64,000 bases of DNA, from positions 124,001 through 188,000 of the forward strand of contig NZ_JRHH01000004.1 of NCBI RefSeq assembly GCF_000757385.1, read 5' to 3'. The notes under the pieces are model-generated. The model worked only from the letters and a program-made list of their open reading frames with translations. It was not told where the DNA came from and ran no database searches. Each line of letters starts with the position of its first letter. The first letter of the stretch is position 1. The translations under genes and the position numbers were made by a program. Positions 18,687 through 27,179 of the stretch are shown piece after piece. The DNA comes from Flavobacterium aquatile LMG 4008 = ATCC 11947 (GTDB lineage: Bacteria > Bacteroidota > Bacteroidia > Flavobacteriales > Flavobacteriaceae).

Positions 18687-18901
18687 TAAAAAAAGAAACG
18701 TAATCACTCTTTTTATATCTAAATACCAATATAGTAGCTATATATACTATGATTGTATTATTAATAATTCTATATATCCCATAAAAAAAATTAAGTTTCT
18801 ATCTTATTTTTGAAATTTTATAATATAAATACTTAATAATAAAAAATATCTAAATTCTCGGAAAAAAAAGATATCTTGAAAGGGTTTCACTAAATTTTAA
18901 T

Positions 18902-21268
18902 TTATTTTTTCCTATTTAATTTTGATAATATATGTTTAGTTCTCTTCCATAAATTATCTTCAATCGTGCCATCTTCATAGCCATAGCCATAGCCATAACC
19001 GTAGTTATATTTATAGCCATATTTTTTATTTTGTTCTACATTGTTCAATATTATTCCCATACTTTTAATTGTATTGAGCTTCTTGAAATTAATAATAAAT
19101 TTCAATAATCTTTTTTCTGTAAAATTTGCTCTTGCAACATAAAGAACGGTATCTGCAAATCCTAAAATTAAACTAGTATCTGTTACCAATACTGTTGGTG
19201 CAGTATCAACTATTATATAATCATATTTGCTTCTCAGTTCTTCCAATAATATTTCAAATCGTCCATTTGATAATAACTCAGCAGGATTTTCAGGTATTAT
19301 TCCAGATATTATAACGTGAAGGTTGCTATCTTCTTCCAAGTTTTTTGTTATAATATCGTCTGATGTTAATTTTGCATCAAACAAATAATTGGTAACACCT
19401 TTTACTAAAAGTTTTTTTAAATCTAAAGATCGGTGTAATTGAGGATTTCTTAAGTCAGCACCAACCAAAACAATTTTCTTTCCAAAGGAAGCAAGTGTTA
19501 AGGCCAAATTTGTTGATACAAAAGTTTTACCTTCTCCTTTAACAGAAGATGTAACAAAAATAACTGTTCCTTCCTCTTTTGATGGTGAAATATGTTTAAT
19601 ATTTGAACTCAATATTCTGAACGATTCTGATAGTACTGAACGGTCTAAATGACTAACTTTTTTTTGCTCATCTTTTATATTCGGAATTTCAGATATCACA
19701 ATAGCATCACTAATTTCCTCTTCTATATCTTCCTTACTTTGAATTTTATTATTAAGTAAATTAGTAATAAAAATTACGCTAAAGGGGATAAAAAGTCCTA
19801 TCAAAAATGCAATACCAACGTAGGCTTTGCGATCTGGAAATATGGGAGCATCCGAAAAAACAGCATACTCAACTACTTTAATGCAAGGATTTGTGATGGC
19901 AAGATTTACAAGTGCTTCCTCTCTTTTTTGTAACAATAAAACATATAAATTTTCTTTTATTGTTTGCTGTCTTTCTATGGATCTTATATTTTTTTCTTTT
20001 TTTGGAACACTTCCATATTTTTCTTTTTCTTCAGCATTAATTTTTCCGAATTCTTCTTTTTTTATTTCTAAAACCTTTTGATAACCAATTATGGAGGTTT
20101 TTACATTATTTTTTAATTGGTTGGCTTGACTTATACTTTCTGCAACCAACGGATTAGAGGCGCCACCTCCTGATTGAACTAGTTTATTACATTTAAAAAC
20201 CTGTTGATTGTACTTCTCTATTAAACTGTTTATTTCTTGGTCATCAAATCCAACATTTGGAGGTAGAAGTTCCAGTTCTTTAGATTTATTTATTGATAGC
20301 AACATTAATTTAGATAATGTTGATTGTGTGTTTACTTTATCTAAATCAGATTTTGATATATAAGTTCTTTGCATTAAAAAACTTCCATCACTATCTACAT
20401 TAACAATCTCATTATTTTTTTTATAATTCGCTTTTGATTCTTCTATTGAATCTAATTCAGTGTAGAGGTATTCAAATCTTTTATCAACAAAATCTACAGT
20501 TTTTTGATGTACAAATTGTCGGTCTTTTATTCCATCATTGTTGAAAACAGTAACTAATTTATTTACTATATCACTAATTTTTTCTGTGTTGTTACCTGTT
20601 AAACTGATTTTCAAGATGTCACTTTGGTTTCCAACATAATCAATGGCTAATTTTCTAGAAATACTTTTGGAAATACTTTTTTGATCTCTAAGAAATACTG
20701 AATAAATTCGTCCATTTAATTTTTTAATAGAAGTGTTGTTTTTTAAACTTAATTTAAATGGTATTTCAAAATCAAAATTGGTGTGTTCAAATCTATATTC
20801 TTTATTTGAATCATTTAATTTATATCCTTTATCTGTAATTTCAATTTGAAACGTAACTTTTTTGTTTTTAAGAGAATCCTTTTCAATGGACCATATTACT
20901 TTAAAAGGAGTCTTATTCCATAATTCATAAGACTTCACTCTACCTACGCTGTAGATTTCTGTGGTTAAATTTAAACTATCTACAACAGTATTAATTATTC
21001 TAGAAGATTTAATATTTTCTATTTGATTTTCATGATTAACTTTACTTGTACCAAAAATTGAAACACCATCATTAGGCATTTTAAATGCTGCGTTGGAGCT
21101 GTCTAAAATTTGAATTTTACTGGATGTTTCATAAACATCACTTGCGTATCGAAGATAAAAAAAACATGCCACTAACGATACAACAGTGGAAAATAAAATC
21201 CATTTCCAATGGTGTAAATATTTTAATAGTTCTTCTTTAAAATTAATTTTAATGGGTTGACTTTGCAT
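18902..21268 (-). CDS. wzc: Wzc-type polysaccharide co-polymerase and tyrosine autokinase
   Basis: A 788-residue inner-membrane protein. Residues 1-40 hold the first membrane helix after a Wzz-type N-terminus. A long periplasmic coiled-coil region follows, and the second helix (AYVGIAFLIGLFIPFSVIFI) is near residue 490. The cytoplasmic BY-kinase domain has Walker A SSVKGEGKTF, Walker A' VLVGADLRNPQ and Walker B YDYIIVDTAP. The C-terminus carries a tyrosine cluster (YGYKYNYGYGYGYGYEDG), the autophosphorylation site in this family. It controls polymer length and export. Its ATG directly follows the stop of the export gene upstream. Confidence 0.92.
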   Translation of the reverse strand: MQSQPIKINFKEELLKYLHHWKWILFSTVVSLVACFFYLRYASDVYETSSKIQILDSSNAAFKMPNDGVSIFGTSKVNHENQIENIKSSRIINTVVDSLNLTTEIYSVGRVKSYELWNKTPFKVIWSIEKDSLKNKKVTFQIEITDKGYKLNDSNKEYRFEHTNFDFEIPFKLSLKNNTSIKKLNGRIYSVFLRDQKSISKSISRKLAIDYVGNQSDILKISLTGNNTEKISDIVNKLVTVFNNDGIKDRQFVHQKTVDFVDKRFEYLYTELDSIEESKANYKKNNEIVNVDSDGSFLMQRTYISKSDLDKVNTQSTLSKLMLLSINKSKELELLPPNVGFDDQEINSLIEKYNQQVFKCNKLVQSGGGASNPLVAESISQANQLKNNVKTSIIGYQKVLEIKKEEFGKINAEEKEKYGSVPKKEKNIRSIERQQTIKENLYVLLLQKREEALVNLAITNPCIKVVEYAVFSDAPIFPDRKAYVGIAFLIGLFIPFSVIFITNLLNNKIQSKEDIEEEISDAIVISEIPNIKDEQKKVSHLDRSVLSESFRILSSNIKHISPSKEEGTVIFVTSSVKGEGKTFVSTNLALTLASFGKKIVLVGADLRNPQLHRSLDLKKLLVKGVTNYLFDAKLTSDDIITKNLEEDSNLHVIISGIIPENPAELLSNGRFEILLEELRSKYDYIIVDTAPTVLVTDTSLILGFADTVLYVARANFTEKRLLKFIINFKKLNTIKSMGIILNNVEQNKKYGYKYNYGYGYGYGYEDGTIEDNLWKRTKHILSKLNRKK

Positions 21269-22036
21269 TTATTTGGAGAGTAGAATAATTGTTAGTACTA
21301 ACGATACAGATACAGAAACTACTGAAATAAAAGTTCCTAAGTTACCTACATAACCAGCAGTTTTTACTTTTGGACCGTTTGGATTAACATAGATAATATC
21401 ATTTGGTTTAATGTAATAGTGTGGTGAACTAAACCAGTTTTTTGACGTCAAATCAATCATAATGTATGATTTTATATTGTTTTCTTCTCTTATCAACAAC
21501 ACATTTTCTCTTTTTCCATTAATAGTCAAATCGCCAGCATATCCTAATGCTTGAAGAATACTTATTTGTGGTTCTGTATATTTATAAGTTCCGGGTTGGT
21601 TGACTTCGCCCAAAACGGTGAATTTTGCATTCATTAAACGAACGGTAACTATAGGTTCTTTAAGATGTTTTTCGTCAATTAATTTTTTCATTAATAACGA
21701 TTCCAACTCTTCTAAGCTAATCCCTGTAACCAAAATTTTTCCCAGAATGGGCAAAGTTATTTTGCCTTCTTGGCTTACTAAATAACCTTGAAATAGTGAA
21801 CTGTTTTGATTTTGATCCTGATTTAAATTGTACATCATTGACAATTCTGAGGAACTTGATGAAACGATGATGCTTAAAATGTCATTAGGTTGAATTTTAT
21901 TTACAGTGTAAACATTTTGATCTTGTTTTTTGTAATCAATGTCAGTAAAGTAAAGGATTTCTTTTTTAGAAGAACAAGAGTAAAAAAAAAATAAACCAAA
22001 AATAGAAAGAAAGAAATTGGTTTTAGTAGCGTTCAT
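21269..22036 (-). CDS. wza: Wza-type polysaccharide export lipoprotein
   Basis: A 255-residue secreted lipoprotein with a hydrophobic signal and a lipobox near FFFYSCSS. It has the poly_export domain (VNKIQPNDILSIIVSSSSSE) followed by SLBB-like repeats (KFTVLGEVNQPGTYKYTEPQ) and a C-terminal hydrophobic helix (FISVVSVSVSLVLTIILL). Proteins of this family form the outer-membrane channel for capsule or exopolysaccharide. It is the first gene of a two-gene unit with wzc, at zero spacing. It is shorter than E. coli Wza, as usual in Bacteroidota. Confidence 0.9.
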   Translation of the reverse strand: MNATKTNFFLSIFGLFFFYSCSSKKEILYFTDIDYKKQDQNVYTVNKIQPNDILSIIVSSSSSELSMMYNLNQDQNQNSSLFQGYLVSQEGKITLPILGKILVTGISLEELESLLMKKLIDEKHLKEPIVTVRLMNAKFTVLGEVNQPGTYKYTEPQISILQALGYAGDLTINGKRENVLLIREENNIKSYIMIDLTSKNWFSSPHYYIKPNDIIYVNPNGPKVKTAGYVGNLGTFISVVSVSVSLVLTIILLSK

Positions 22037-22151
22037 TTATGGAGATAGTTAGAAATTATTTGGTTAAAATCTTATAAACCAATTGGATTTAATCCAAAAG
22101 TTTAATTTGCGAGCAAATATATACATCTACCTTTTAACTATCAACAACTAT

Positions 22152-22933
22152 TCAATATATAAACTTTTCTGAATTATTATTTAATGCAGACTTAACATAG
22201 GAGTATAGTTTTAGCGAAACATATATTGAAAACTTGAATAATAATGGCTTATGATCGCTGTGTTTACTCCAAGCTTCATAATTTCCAATTTCTACACTTT
22301 CAAATACATCCATAAAATCAGTAGGTGCAAAACAATAATCAATATGATATTGCTTACTTGCATTTCTTTACATGTATAAAGTTGGATGTTCTTCTTTACT
22401 TTGAATTTGATAATAAAATTTATGATATACGCTTACGATGTTTTCTTTACAAGTATTTCTACTACGTTTGAATGATTTCTTTCTCTTCTTGGTTTGTCTC
22501 AAATTGTATTACTATTAAAATCTCCAATTAAAATAGTTTTGCTTTCTGACAATATCGATTAATAAAATTTTAGCGCCTTCCAAATTTGGGTGACATATGC
22601 TCCATCTTTGTCTTTCGGATTATTTGCCCAGATTGTAAATATTGTAAATTCAATTTTGCCATTTGTCAACGATATCGGCAATATATTTTTGAATTCCTGA
22701 TTATGAAAATCTAACAAATCTAATTTGTAATCACTGTAAGAGAATACTCCAGGGCTCTTATTTTGGTTTTCTACGTACCAGATTATTTGAGTTGGTTTTT
22801 GAACATTATTGGGTAATTGTAATCTTTCTGGATTTTTACATTCTGGAACTATCGAAATATCAGATTTATGTTTCAAGATAAACTCCGCTATTTTTCAAAA
22901 CTCTATATTACAATTCCTAGTGATAATTTTCAT
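22152..22933 (-). pseudogene. Decayed endonuclease/exonuclease/phosphatase family gene
   Basis: Reading the minus strand from ATG 22933 gives MKIITRNCNIEF, then a TGA at codon 13, then a coherent EEP-family protein. FILKHKSDISIVPECKNPER is followed by PGVFSYSDYKLDLLDF and ANNPKDKDGAYVTQIWKA. After a TAA at 22559 the frame continues KTILIGDFNSNTI with the catalytic GDFN, then a TGA where a Trp is expected (DKPRRER follows). A frameshift leads to VYHKFYYQIQSKEEHPTLYM, YHIDYCFAPTDF and SKHSDHKPLLFKF, the family's final His motif. At least three stops and one frameshift make it a clear pseudogene. Confidence 0.85.
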
Positions 22934-23303
22934 GAAAGTTAGTTATGTTCAATTCTGTCCCACAGTTTATACCAACTTATAAATATTCGCAGCTAAATAT
23001 AGCTTTTAAATTTTAAATTGCTAACTTTTAGTGTTTTAGTAACAACAATTTATAAATGTGAAATGCGTATATTTACATAAATTAAAGGTATAAAATAATT
23101 TAGCCTAATCTATCTACTAGTAAATACATATGCAATAAATTATGCTCGAACTATTTATAATTGATTTCTTATAAAATTATTAGTTTGATGTTTTAATTTT
23201 AGTTAAATAAGTTAAAAAAGTTAATAAATTTAAGGAGGTAAAATATTTTTTTTTAGAAGTTATTAAGAATACAATTATCAACTAAATTGTCAACTAAAAT
23301 AAT
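22934..23303. other. Noncoding AT-rich spacer, nothing recognised
   Basis: About 370 bases between the dead EEP gene and the tmRNA terminator hold no coding frame of note, no tRNA and no strong hairpin. An AAGGAGGT-like string occurs near 23232 but no start codon follows it at a useful distance. Confidence 0.5.
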
Positions 23304-23336
23304 AAACCTTTGTAAATCAAAGACTTACAAAGGTTT
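23304..23336 (-). terminator. Terminator of tmRNA
   Basis: A perfect 12-base stem (AAACCTTTGTAA with TTACAAAGGTTT) with a 9-base loop lies three bases beyond the tmRNA CCA end. It is followed on the minus strand by TATTATTTT, as expected for an intrinsic terminator. Confidence 0.75.
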
Positions 23337-23339
23337 TTG

Positions 23340-23735
23340 TGGAGTCGCCGAGAATCGAACTCGGGTCCAAACAAGCAATCAAAAGGCTTTCTACACGCTT
23401 ATTTCCTGATTAAATTTTCGTTGTTCTGCTTGGCCAGAAACAGCCACAAAACACTTATCTTCTTAAATTTTCGTAACAGCTCCAAAGCTCCACTGTTCTT
23501 AGGTTCGTATTTACGATTCACCTATATCGACCGCCACAAACCAAAGCTTTCGAGGTGAATCCTGCTTTCCTACCTTGTAGGAGCGTGGCCAATCTTACTA
23601 TAATTCAGATTATGCAGCAAGAGCGTAGTTTCCTTCGCCGTTTATGTTTTTGTAAATTTGGATTTACGAGCTAAAAATACAACGCTCGACGTGCTTACAA
23701 TTTAATTCCACTTGCTGTCAAAACCAGTCGACCCC
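23340..23735 (-). ncRNA. ssrA: tmRNA (transfer-messenger RNA)
   Basis: The 5' end GGGGTCGACTGGTTTTGACA and the 3' end with a T-arm (GAGTTCGATTCTC) and CGACTCCA form a seven-pair acceptor stem, including one G-U pair, like alanine tRNA. An internal short open frame ends in GNYALAA followed by TAA (stop at 23610-23612) and encodes the proteolysis tag. Total length is about 396 bases, normal for bacterial tmRNA. It rescues stalled ribosomes together with SmpB. A minus-strand TATATTTG box about 39 bases upstream of the mature 5' end is a likely promoter. Confidence 0.95.
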
Positions 23736-23773
23736 ATTTTTAGTATTCCGATTTCATTTCAAAAATCAGACCA

Positions 23774-23781
23774 CAAATATA
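23774..23781 (-). promoter_or_regulatory. Promoter -7 box of ssrA
   Basis: On the minus strand this reads TATATTTG, matching the Bacteroidota TAnnTTTG element, with a TTG about 20 bases further upstream. It would start a precursor about 30 bases longer than the mature tmRNA. Confidence 0.5.
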
Positions 23782-23869
23782 CTTCCGATTTATCGTTTAA
23801 GCAATAGCAATTGTAAAGATTATAGACAAAGTAAAAACTATTCACTAATCACTATTTACTAATCACTAA

Positions 23870-25216
23870 TCACTTATTCTTCCTCTTCGCAGCACGTTTC
23901 TTCTCAACACCACGATTAGTAGGCTTAGTTTTTCTTGGTTTTACCTTTCCTGGTCCACCAAGGTTGACTTGTTTATTTTTAGCAGATTTCTCATGAAACG
24001 CTTCTCCACCTTCTTTTTTAACGCGTTTCAACAAGAATTTTATTTTCTTTCTGTCTTTTTCAAATTCCAATAGGCGAGTGGCCACTTCAACATCCGATGG
24101 TAATTCTAAGAAAGTAATCTCTTTTTCCATCAATATTTCGGCTTGAATCTGAATCTCTTCTTCGTACGGAGAAACAAAACTAATCGCAATACCCGATTTA
24201 TCGGCACGACCTGTTCTACCAATTCTATGAATGTATTGTTCTGGAATCTCAGTAAATTCTACGTTTATAACGTGCGTAATATCAGAAATATCCAATCCAC
24301 GAGCCATAACATCGGTAGTAATAATTCCGCGTATTTCTCCAGCCTGAAACGATGCCATCGTATTCAAACGGTAATTCTGCGATTTATTAGAGTGAATCAA
24401 TCCAAATTGCTCTGGAAATTCTTCCTCAATGCTGTTGGCAACTAAATCGGCTATCTTTTTGTTATTCACAAAGATCAAAATACGACTCATGCTCTCATCA
24501 CTTTGCAATAATCCTTTTAACAGATTAATCTTCGTTAGAAAGTTAGGCGTTCTGTATGCCAATTGTTCTATTTTCTCCAATGGTGTTCCTGAAGCTGCTA
24601 GCGTTACTTCTTCGGGTAAATCAAAGTATTCGTCAAGCATATCATCAACATCATCCGTCATCGTTGCCGAGAATAAAATGTTCTGACGCTTGTTTTTCAA
24701 CATCGCCAAGATAGAAGTCACCTGAGATCTAAAACCTAGGTTCAATATCTCATCAAATTCATCAATAACCAATTTCTGTACCGAGTCAAATCGGATTACG
24801 TTATCCAAGGCCAAATCCATCGTTCTACCTGGCGTTCCAACTAAAATATCGATACCTTGATAAACGGCTTTTTTCTGCGTATTGATGTTCACACCACCGT
24901 AAATTCCTAGTGTTCGCACCGACATGTATTTGGTCAAACTCTCTACAACATCCACAATTTGAACTACCAATTCACGCGTTGGAACTAGTATTACAATTCT
25001 TGGCGAATCGGTTGCAATAAACTTCCATTGTTTCAATAACGGAAGCAAATAGGCAAGGGTTTTTCCCGTACCGGTTTGTGCAATTCCCATCACATCTCTT
25101 CCTGACATTAAGGTTGAAAAAGATTTTTCCTGAATCGGAGTTGGTGTCGTCAATCCCAATTCATCAATCGCTTTTTGCAATGATTTTGGAAGATTAAACT
25201 GTTCAAAAGTGCTCAT
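23870..25216 (-). CDS. DEAD-box ATP-dependent RNA helicase (DEFD variant)
   Basis: A 448-residue helicase with all family motifs in order: Q-motif FNLPKSLQKAIDELG, AQTGTGKT, PTRELV, TPGR, the Walker B variant DEFD, SAT, ARGLDI and HRIGRTGR. A basic tail (KPRKTKPTNRGVEKKRAAKR) probably binds RNA. The ATG at 25216 gives the usual MSTFEQFNL start; an in-frame TTG 21 bases earlier lies inside the promoter-leader region. It likely remodels rRNA or mRNA. The alanine of DEAD is replaced by phenylalanine, as also in the helicase at 29568. Confidence 0.92.
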   Translation of the reverse strand: MSTFEQFNLPKSLQKAIDELGLTTPTPIQEKSFSTLMSGRDVMGIAQTGTGKTLAYLLPLLKQWKFIATDSPRIVILVPTRELVVQIVDVVESLTKYMSVRTLGIYGGVNINTQKKAVYQGIDILVGTPGRTMDLALDNVIRFDSVQKLVIDEFDEILNLGFRSQVTSILAMLKNKRQNILFSATMTDDVDDMLDEYFDLPEEVTLAASGTPLEKIEQLAYRTPNFLTKINLLKGLLQSDESMSRILIFVNNKKIADLVANSIEEEFPEQFGLIHSNKSQNYRLNTMASFQAGEIRGIITTDVMARGLDISDITHVINVEFTEIPEQYIHRIGRTGRADKSGIAISFVSPYEEEIQIQAEILMEKEITFLELPSDVEVATRLLEFEKDRKKIKFLLKRVKKEGGEAFHEKSAKNKQVNLGGPGKVKPRKTKPTNRGVEKKRAAKRKNK

Positions 25217-25234
25217 TTTACTTATAATTTGGCG

Positions 25235-25242
25235 CAAAGGTA
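25235..25242 (-). promoter_or_regulatory. Promoter -7 box of the DEAD-box helicase gene
   Basis: On the minus strand this reads TACCTTTG, the preferred Bacteroidota -7 element, 18 bases before the ATG. No clear upstream TTTG is visible. Confidence 0.45.
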
Positions 25243-25318
25243 AGCATTTCTTTTTTAGTCGTAAAAAGCGTGGTTTTTGTTCTTGTTATTAGAAGCGAAT
25301 GGCTTGGGCTTTCTTGGT

Positions 25319-25385
25319 TTCCATTTTCCTGCTTTCCATTCCAATTCCCGATGAAAAATCGGGAGATTTCCATTGCAATCAGGGC
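25319..25385. repeat. Dispersed Flavobacterium-type intergenic repeat, copy 1
   Basis: TTCCATTTTCCTGC, a second TCCATT, a short hairpin (CCCGAT with ATCGGG) and then GATTTCCATTGC followed by ATCAGG form a unit with the same order as the block at 36295-36391. Both lie between genes and both wrap a stem-loop. Such paired blocks are frequent in Flavobacterium genomes. Function is unknown. Confidence 0.55.
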
Positions 25386-25426
25386 TAGACTTCAATCAAT
25401 TGGCATTCTTTAATCGTCAGTAAATA

Positions 25427-25462
25427 AAAAACCTTCTCCATTGCTGAAGAAGGTTTATTTTT
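25427..25462. terminator. Bidirectional terminator downstream of the 25493 gene
   Basis: A stem AAACCTTCT with AGAAGGTTT is flanked by A-rich sequence on the left and a long T-run on the right. It suits termination of the minus-strand gene at 25493-25972. Confidence 0.65.
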
Positions 25463-25492
25463 TTTTTGAGACAACGTCCAATAATCAATAAT

Positions 25493-25972
25493 TTACAACC
25501 ATTTCTTTTCGCTTTCTGTAGCGTCTAAAATGTCAATGTTAAATATGGATTTGAATTCTTCTGCCATGTTAAAGGCATCGGCTCTATTTTGAGTTTTATA
25601 AAAAGTGATGTGTTTATTTCCTTTATAAAACAAATTAAGTAAGATAATATCATTTTGAAGCGTAGTTTCAGCAGTTATAACACGAATGGTTTGATTTTCT
25701 TTTGTTTTAAACACAGAAACATATTCAAACTCTGGACAAGGCATCCACTTTCCAAAACGAAATCCAAATAGTGATTTTATATTTCTGTAGGTATTTGTTT
25801 TAAGATTAATTTCAGAACCTTCAGTCAATAATAAATTGATTCCTATTACTAAAAAAATGGATCCAAATAACAGACTCAAAGAAAGTAATGAGTATAAACC
25901 AAGAGCAAGTAAAAAGAAGCCAAGTATTTTTTTAAACAAAGGAATGTCTTTTGTATATGTTACTATATCCAT
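25493..25972 (-). CDS. Small membrane protein of unknown function
   Basis: A 159-residue protein with two adjacent hydrophobic helices (FKKILGFFLLALGLYSLLSL and LLFGSIFLVIGINLLL). A soluble C-terminal domain with alternating beta-like segments follows, containing GKWMPCPEFEYVSVFKT. No catalytic motif is visible. The layout resembles small PH-like membrane proteins in which a membrane hairpin precedes a beta-domain. It stands alone between two hairpin terminators. I do not recognise the family. Confidence 0.7.
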   Translation of the reverse strand: MDIVTYTKDIPLFKKILGFFLLALGLYSLLSLSLLFGSIFLVIGINLLLTEGSEINLKTNTYRNIKSLFGFRFGKWMPCPEFEYVSVFKTKENQTIRVITAETTLQNDIILLNLFYKGNKHITFYKTQNRADAFNMAEEFKSIFNIDILDATESEKKWL

Positions 25973-26007
25973 GAATTATGTGTTTGTATTAGCGATTGTT
26001 TATTAAA

Positions 26008-26045
26008 AAACCTTCAACATTACTGAAGAAGGTTTATTATTTTAA
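26008..26045 (-). terminator. Terminator downstream of the SRPBCC gene at 26059
   Basis: A stem AAACCTTC with GAAGGTTT, with T-rich flanks on the minus strand, lies 20 bases beyond the stop. It is nearly the same hairpin as the one at 25427. Confidence 0.6.
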
Positions 26046-26058
26046 AGAATGTTTCTTA

Positions 26059-26451
26059 TTACAATTTGTGCATGTTTTCAGCCAAAGTCTCAATAAACTT
26101 AGTAATCGGACCTTTAATCATCATCGCCATCATTGGATTGAAATCACCCTCAAAGTCCAGTTTTACTTCACTAGAAGCATCAGAAATAGCATCAATAGAA
26201 GCAACCAATGTAAACGGCAGTTTATCACTAGCAGCAGCAAGATTCACTTTAGAATGCGGAACACCTTCTTTCAATCTCAATTTGATTTCGGGCATACCTT
26301 TCAATCCAAAGTTAAAGATGTCGTCACCAAGAACTTCAAATTTAGCAATATTCTCAGGCATCAATTTCTCAAAATTCTTCACATCGGATAACGCAGTATA
26401 TAAATACTCCGCTGATTTTGCTACTGTAACTTTTGGGCTTTCTAAATTCAT
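26059..26451 (-). CDS. SRPBCC (START-like) domain protein
   Basis: A 130-residue protein that is essentially one START/CoxG-like domain, with SPKVTVAKSAEYLYTALSDV at the N-terminus and EVKLDFEGDFNPMMAMMIKG before the long C-terminal helix. The family binds lipophilic ligands, but no specific ligand can be inferred. It lies about 50 bases downstream of pyrE in the same orientation and may be cotranscribed with it. The long plus-strand frame over it is a codon-bias shadow. Confidence 0.8.
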   Translation of the reverse strand: MNLESPKVTVAKSAEYLYTALSDVKNFEKLMPENIAKFEVLGDDIFNFGLKGMPEIKLRLKEGVPHSKVNLAAASDKLPFTLVASIDAISDASSEVKLDFEGDFNPMMAMMIKGPITKFIETLAENMHKL

Positions 26452-26503
26452 TTTTTATATCTTAATACTTTTGTCTTACTACTTAATACTTCAATCTTAA
26501 TAC

Positions 26504-27145
26504 TTAAACACTCCAAGTAGAAGGACTTTTTCGCCACTCTTGCAACGTCTTTTGTTCGGTTTCTGTTATGTACTGCTTTTCTACAGCAAGATCTAAAAGA
26601 TGTTCGTAGTTACTTAATGTATTTAGATTTACGTTGGCTTTTTTAAAGTTCTCCTCGGCAACAGCAAATCCATAAGTAAAAATAGCAATCATTCCTTTTA
26701 CATTCGCACCAGCTTCTTTCAAAGCTTCAACGGCAAGTAAACTACTATTTCCTGTACTAATTAAGTCTTCTATAACAACAACATTTTGTCCTTTTTGTAA
26801 AAAACCTTCCACTTTATTTTGTCTTCCATGCTTCTTTGCTTCTGGTCTAACATACACAAATGGTAGTCCGAGCTCTTCTGCAACAAGTATGCCAATGCCA
26901 ATTGCACCAGTCGCAACACCTGCAATAACATCGGGTTTGCCATAAATTTCTTCTATTTGTTTAGAAAATTCATCGCGGATGTAATTTCTTATCGCTGGAA
27001 ATGAGAGTGTTAGTCGGTTATCACAATAAATAGGTGAATTCCAACCCGAAGCCCACTTAAAAGGATTTGACGGATTCAATTTAATTGCATTTATTTGTAA
27101 AAGCAATTCGGCTGTCTTTTCGGCTGTATCTTTATTAAAAATCAT
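26504..27145 (-). CDS. pyrE: Orotate phosphoribosyltransferase
   Basis: A 213-residue enzyme of pyrimidine synthesis, converting orotate and PRPP to OMP. It has the conserved NPFKWASGWNSPIYCDNR, the catalytic-loop region RPEAKKHGRQNKVEG with paired lysines, and the PRPP motif VVVIEDLISTGNSSL. The ATG at 27145 gives the standard MIFNKDTAEKTAELL start. A longer in-frame start at 27208 would read through the promoter and is rejected. The -7 box ends only four bases before the ATG, so the mRNA may be nearly leaderless. Confidence 0.95.
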   Translation of the reverse strand: MIFNKDTAEKTAELLLQINAIKLNPSNPFKWASGWNSPIYCDNRLTLSFPAIRNYIRDEFSKQIEEIYGKPDVIAGVATGAIGIGILVAEELGLPFVYVRPEAKKHGRQNKVEGFLQKGQNVVVIEDLISTGNSSLLAVEALKEAGANVKGMIAIFTYGFAVAEENFKKANVNLNTLSNYEHLLDLAVEKQYITETEQKTLQEWRKSPSTWSV

Positions 27146-27149
27146 AGTA

Positions 27150-27179
27150 CAAATGTATAAAGTTTTTGTGAACGACAAA
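27150..27179 (-). promoter_or_regulatory. pyrE promoter, overlapping the Nudix gene start
   Basis: On the minus strand TTTG (27179-27176), an 18-base spacer and TACATTTG (27157-27150) form a near-ideal Bacteroidota sigma-A promoter. The pyrE ATG begins four bases later. The ATG of the divergent Nudix gene (27153) lies inside the -7 box on the other strand. Confidence 0.65.

Noticed and set aside
22559..22876. A 105-residue minus-strand protein
   Set aside because: It is only the middle of the decayed EEP gene; homology continues on both sides past stop codons.
23337..23558. Plus-strand open frame of 73 codons
   Set aside because: It runs antisense through the tmRNA; the RNA structure and tag explain the sequence.
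26066..26500. Plus-strand frame of 144 codons
   Set aside because: It lies opposite the SRPBCC gene, has no family features and no promoter; codon bias creates it.
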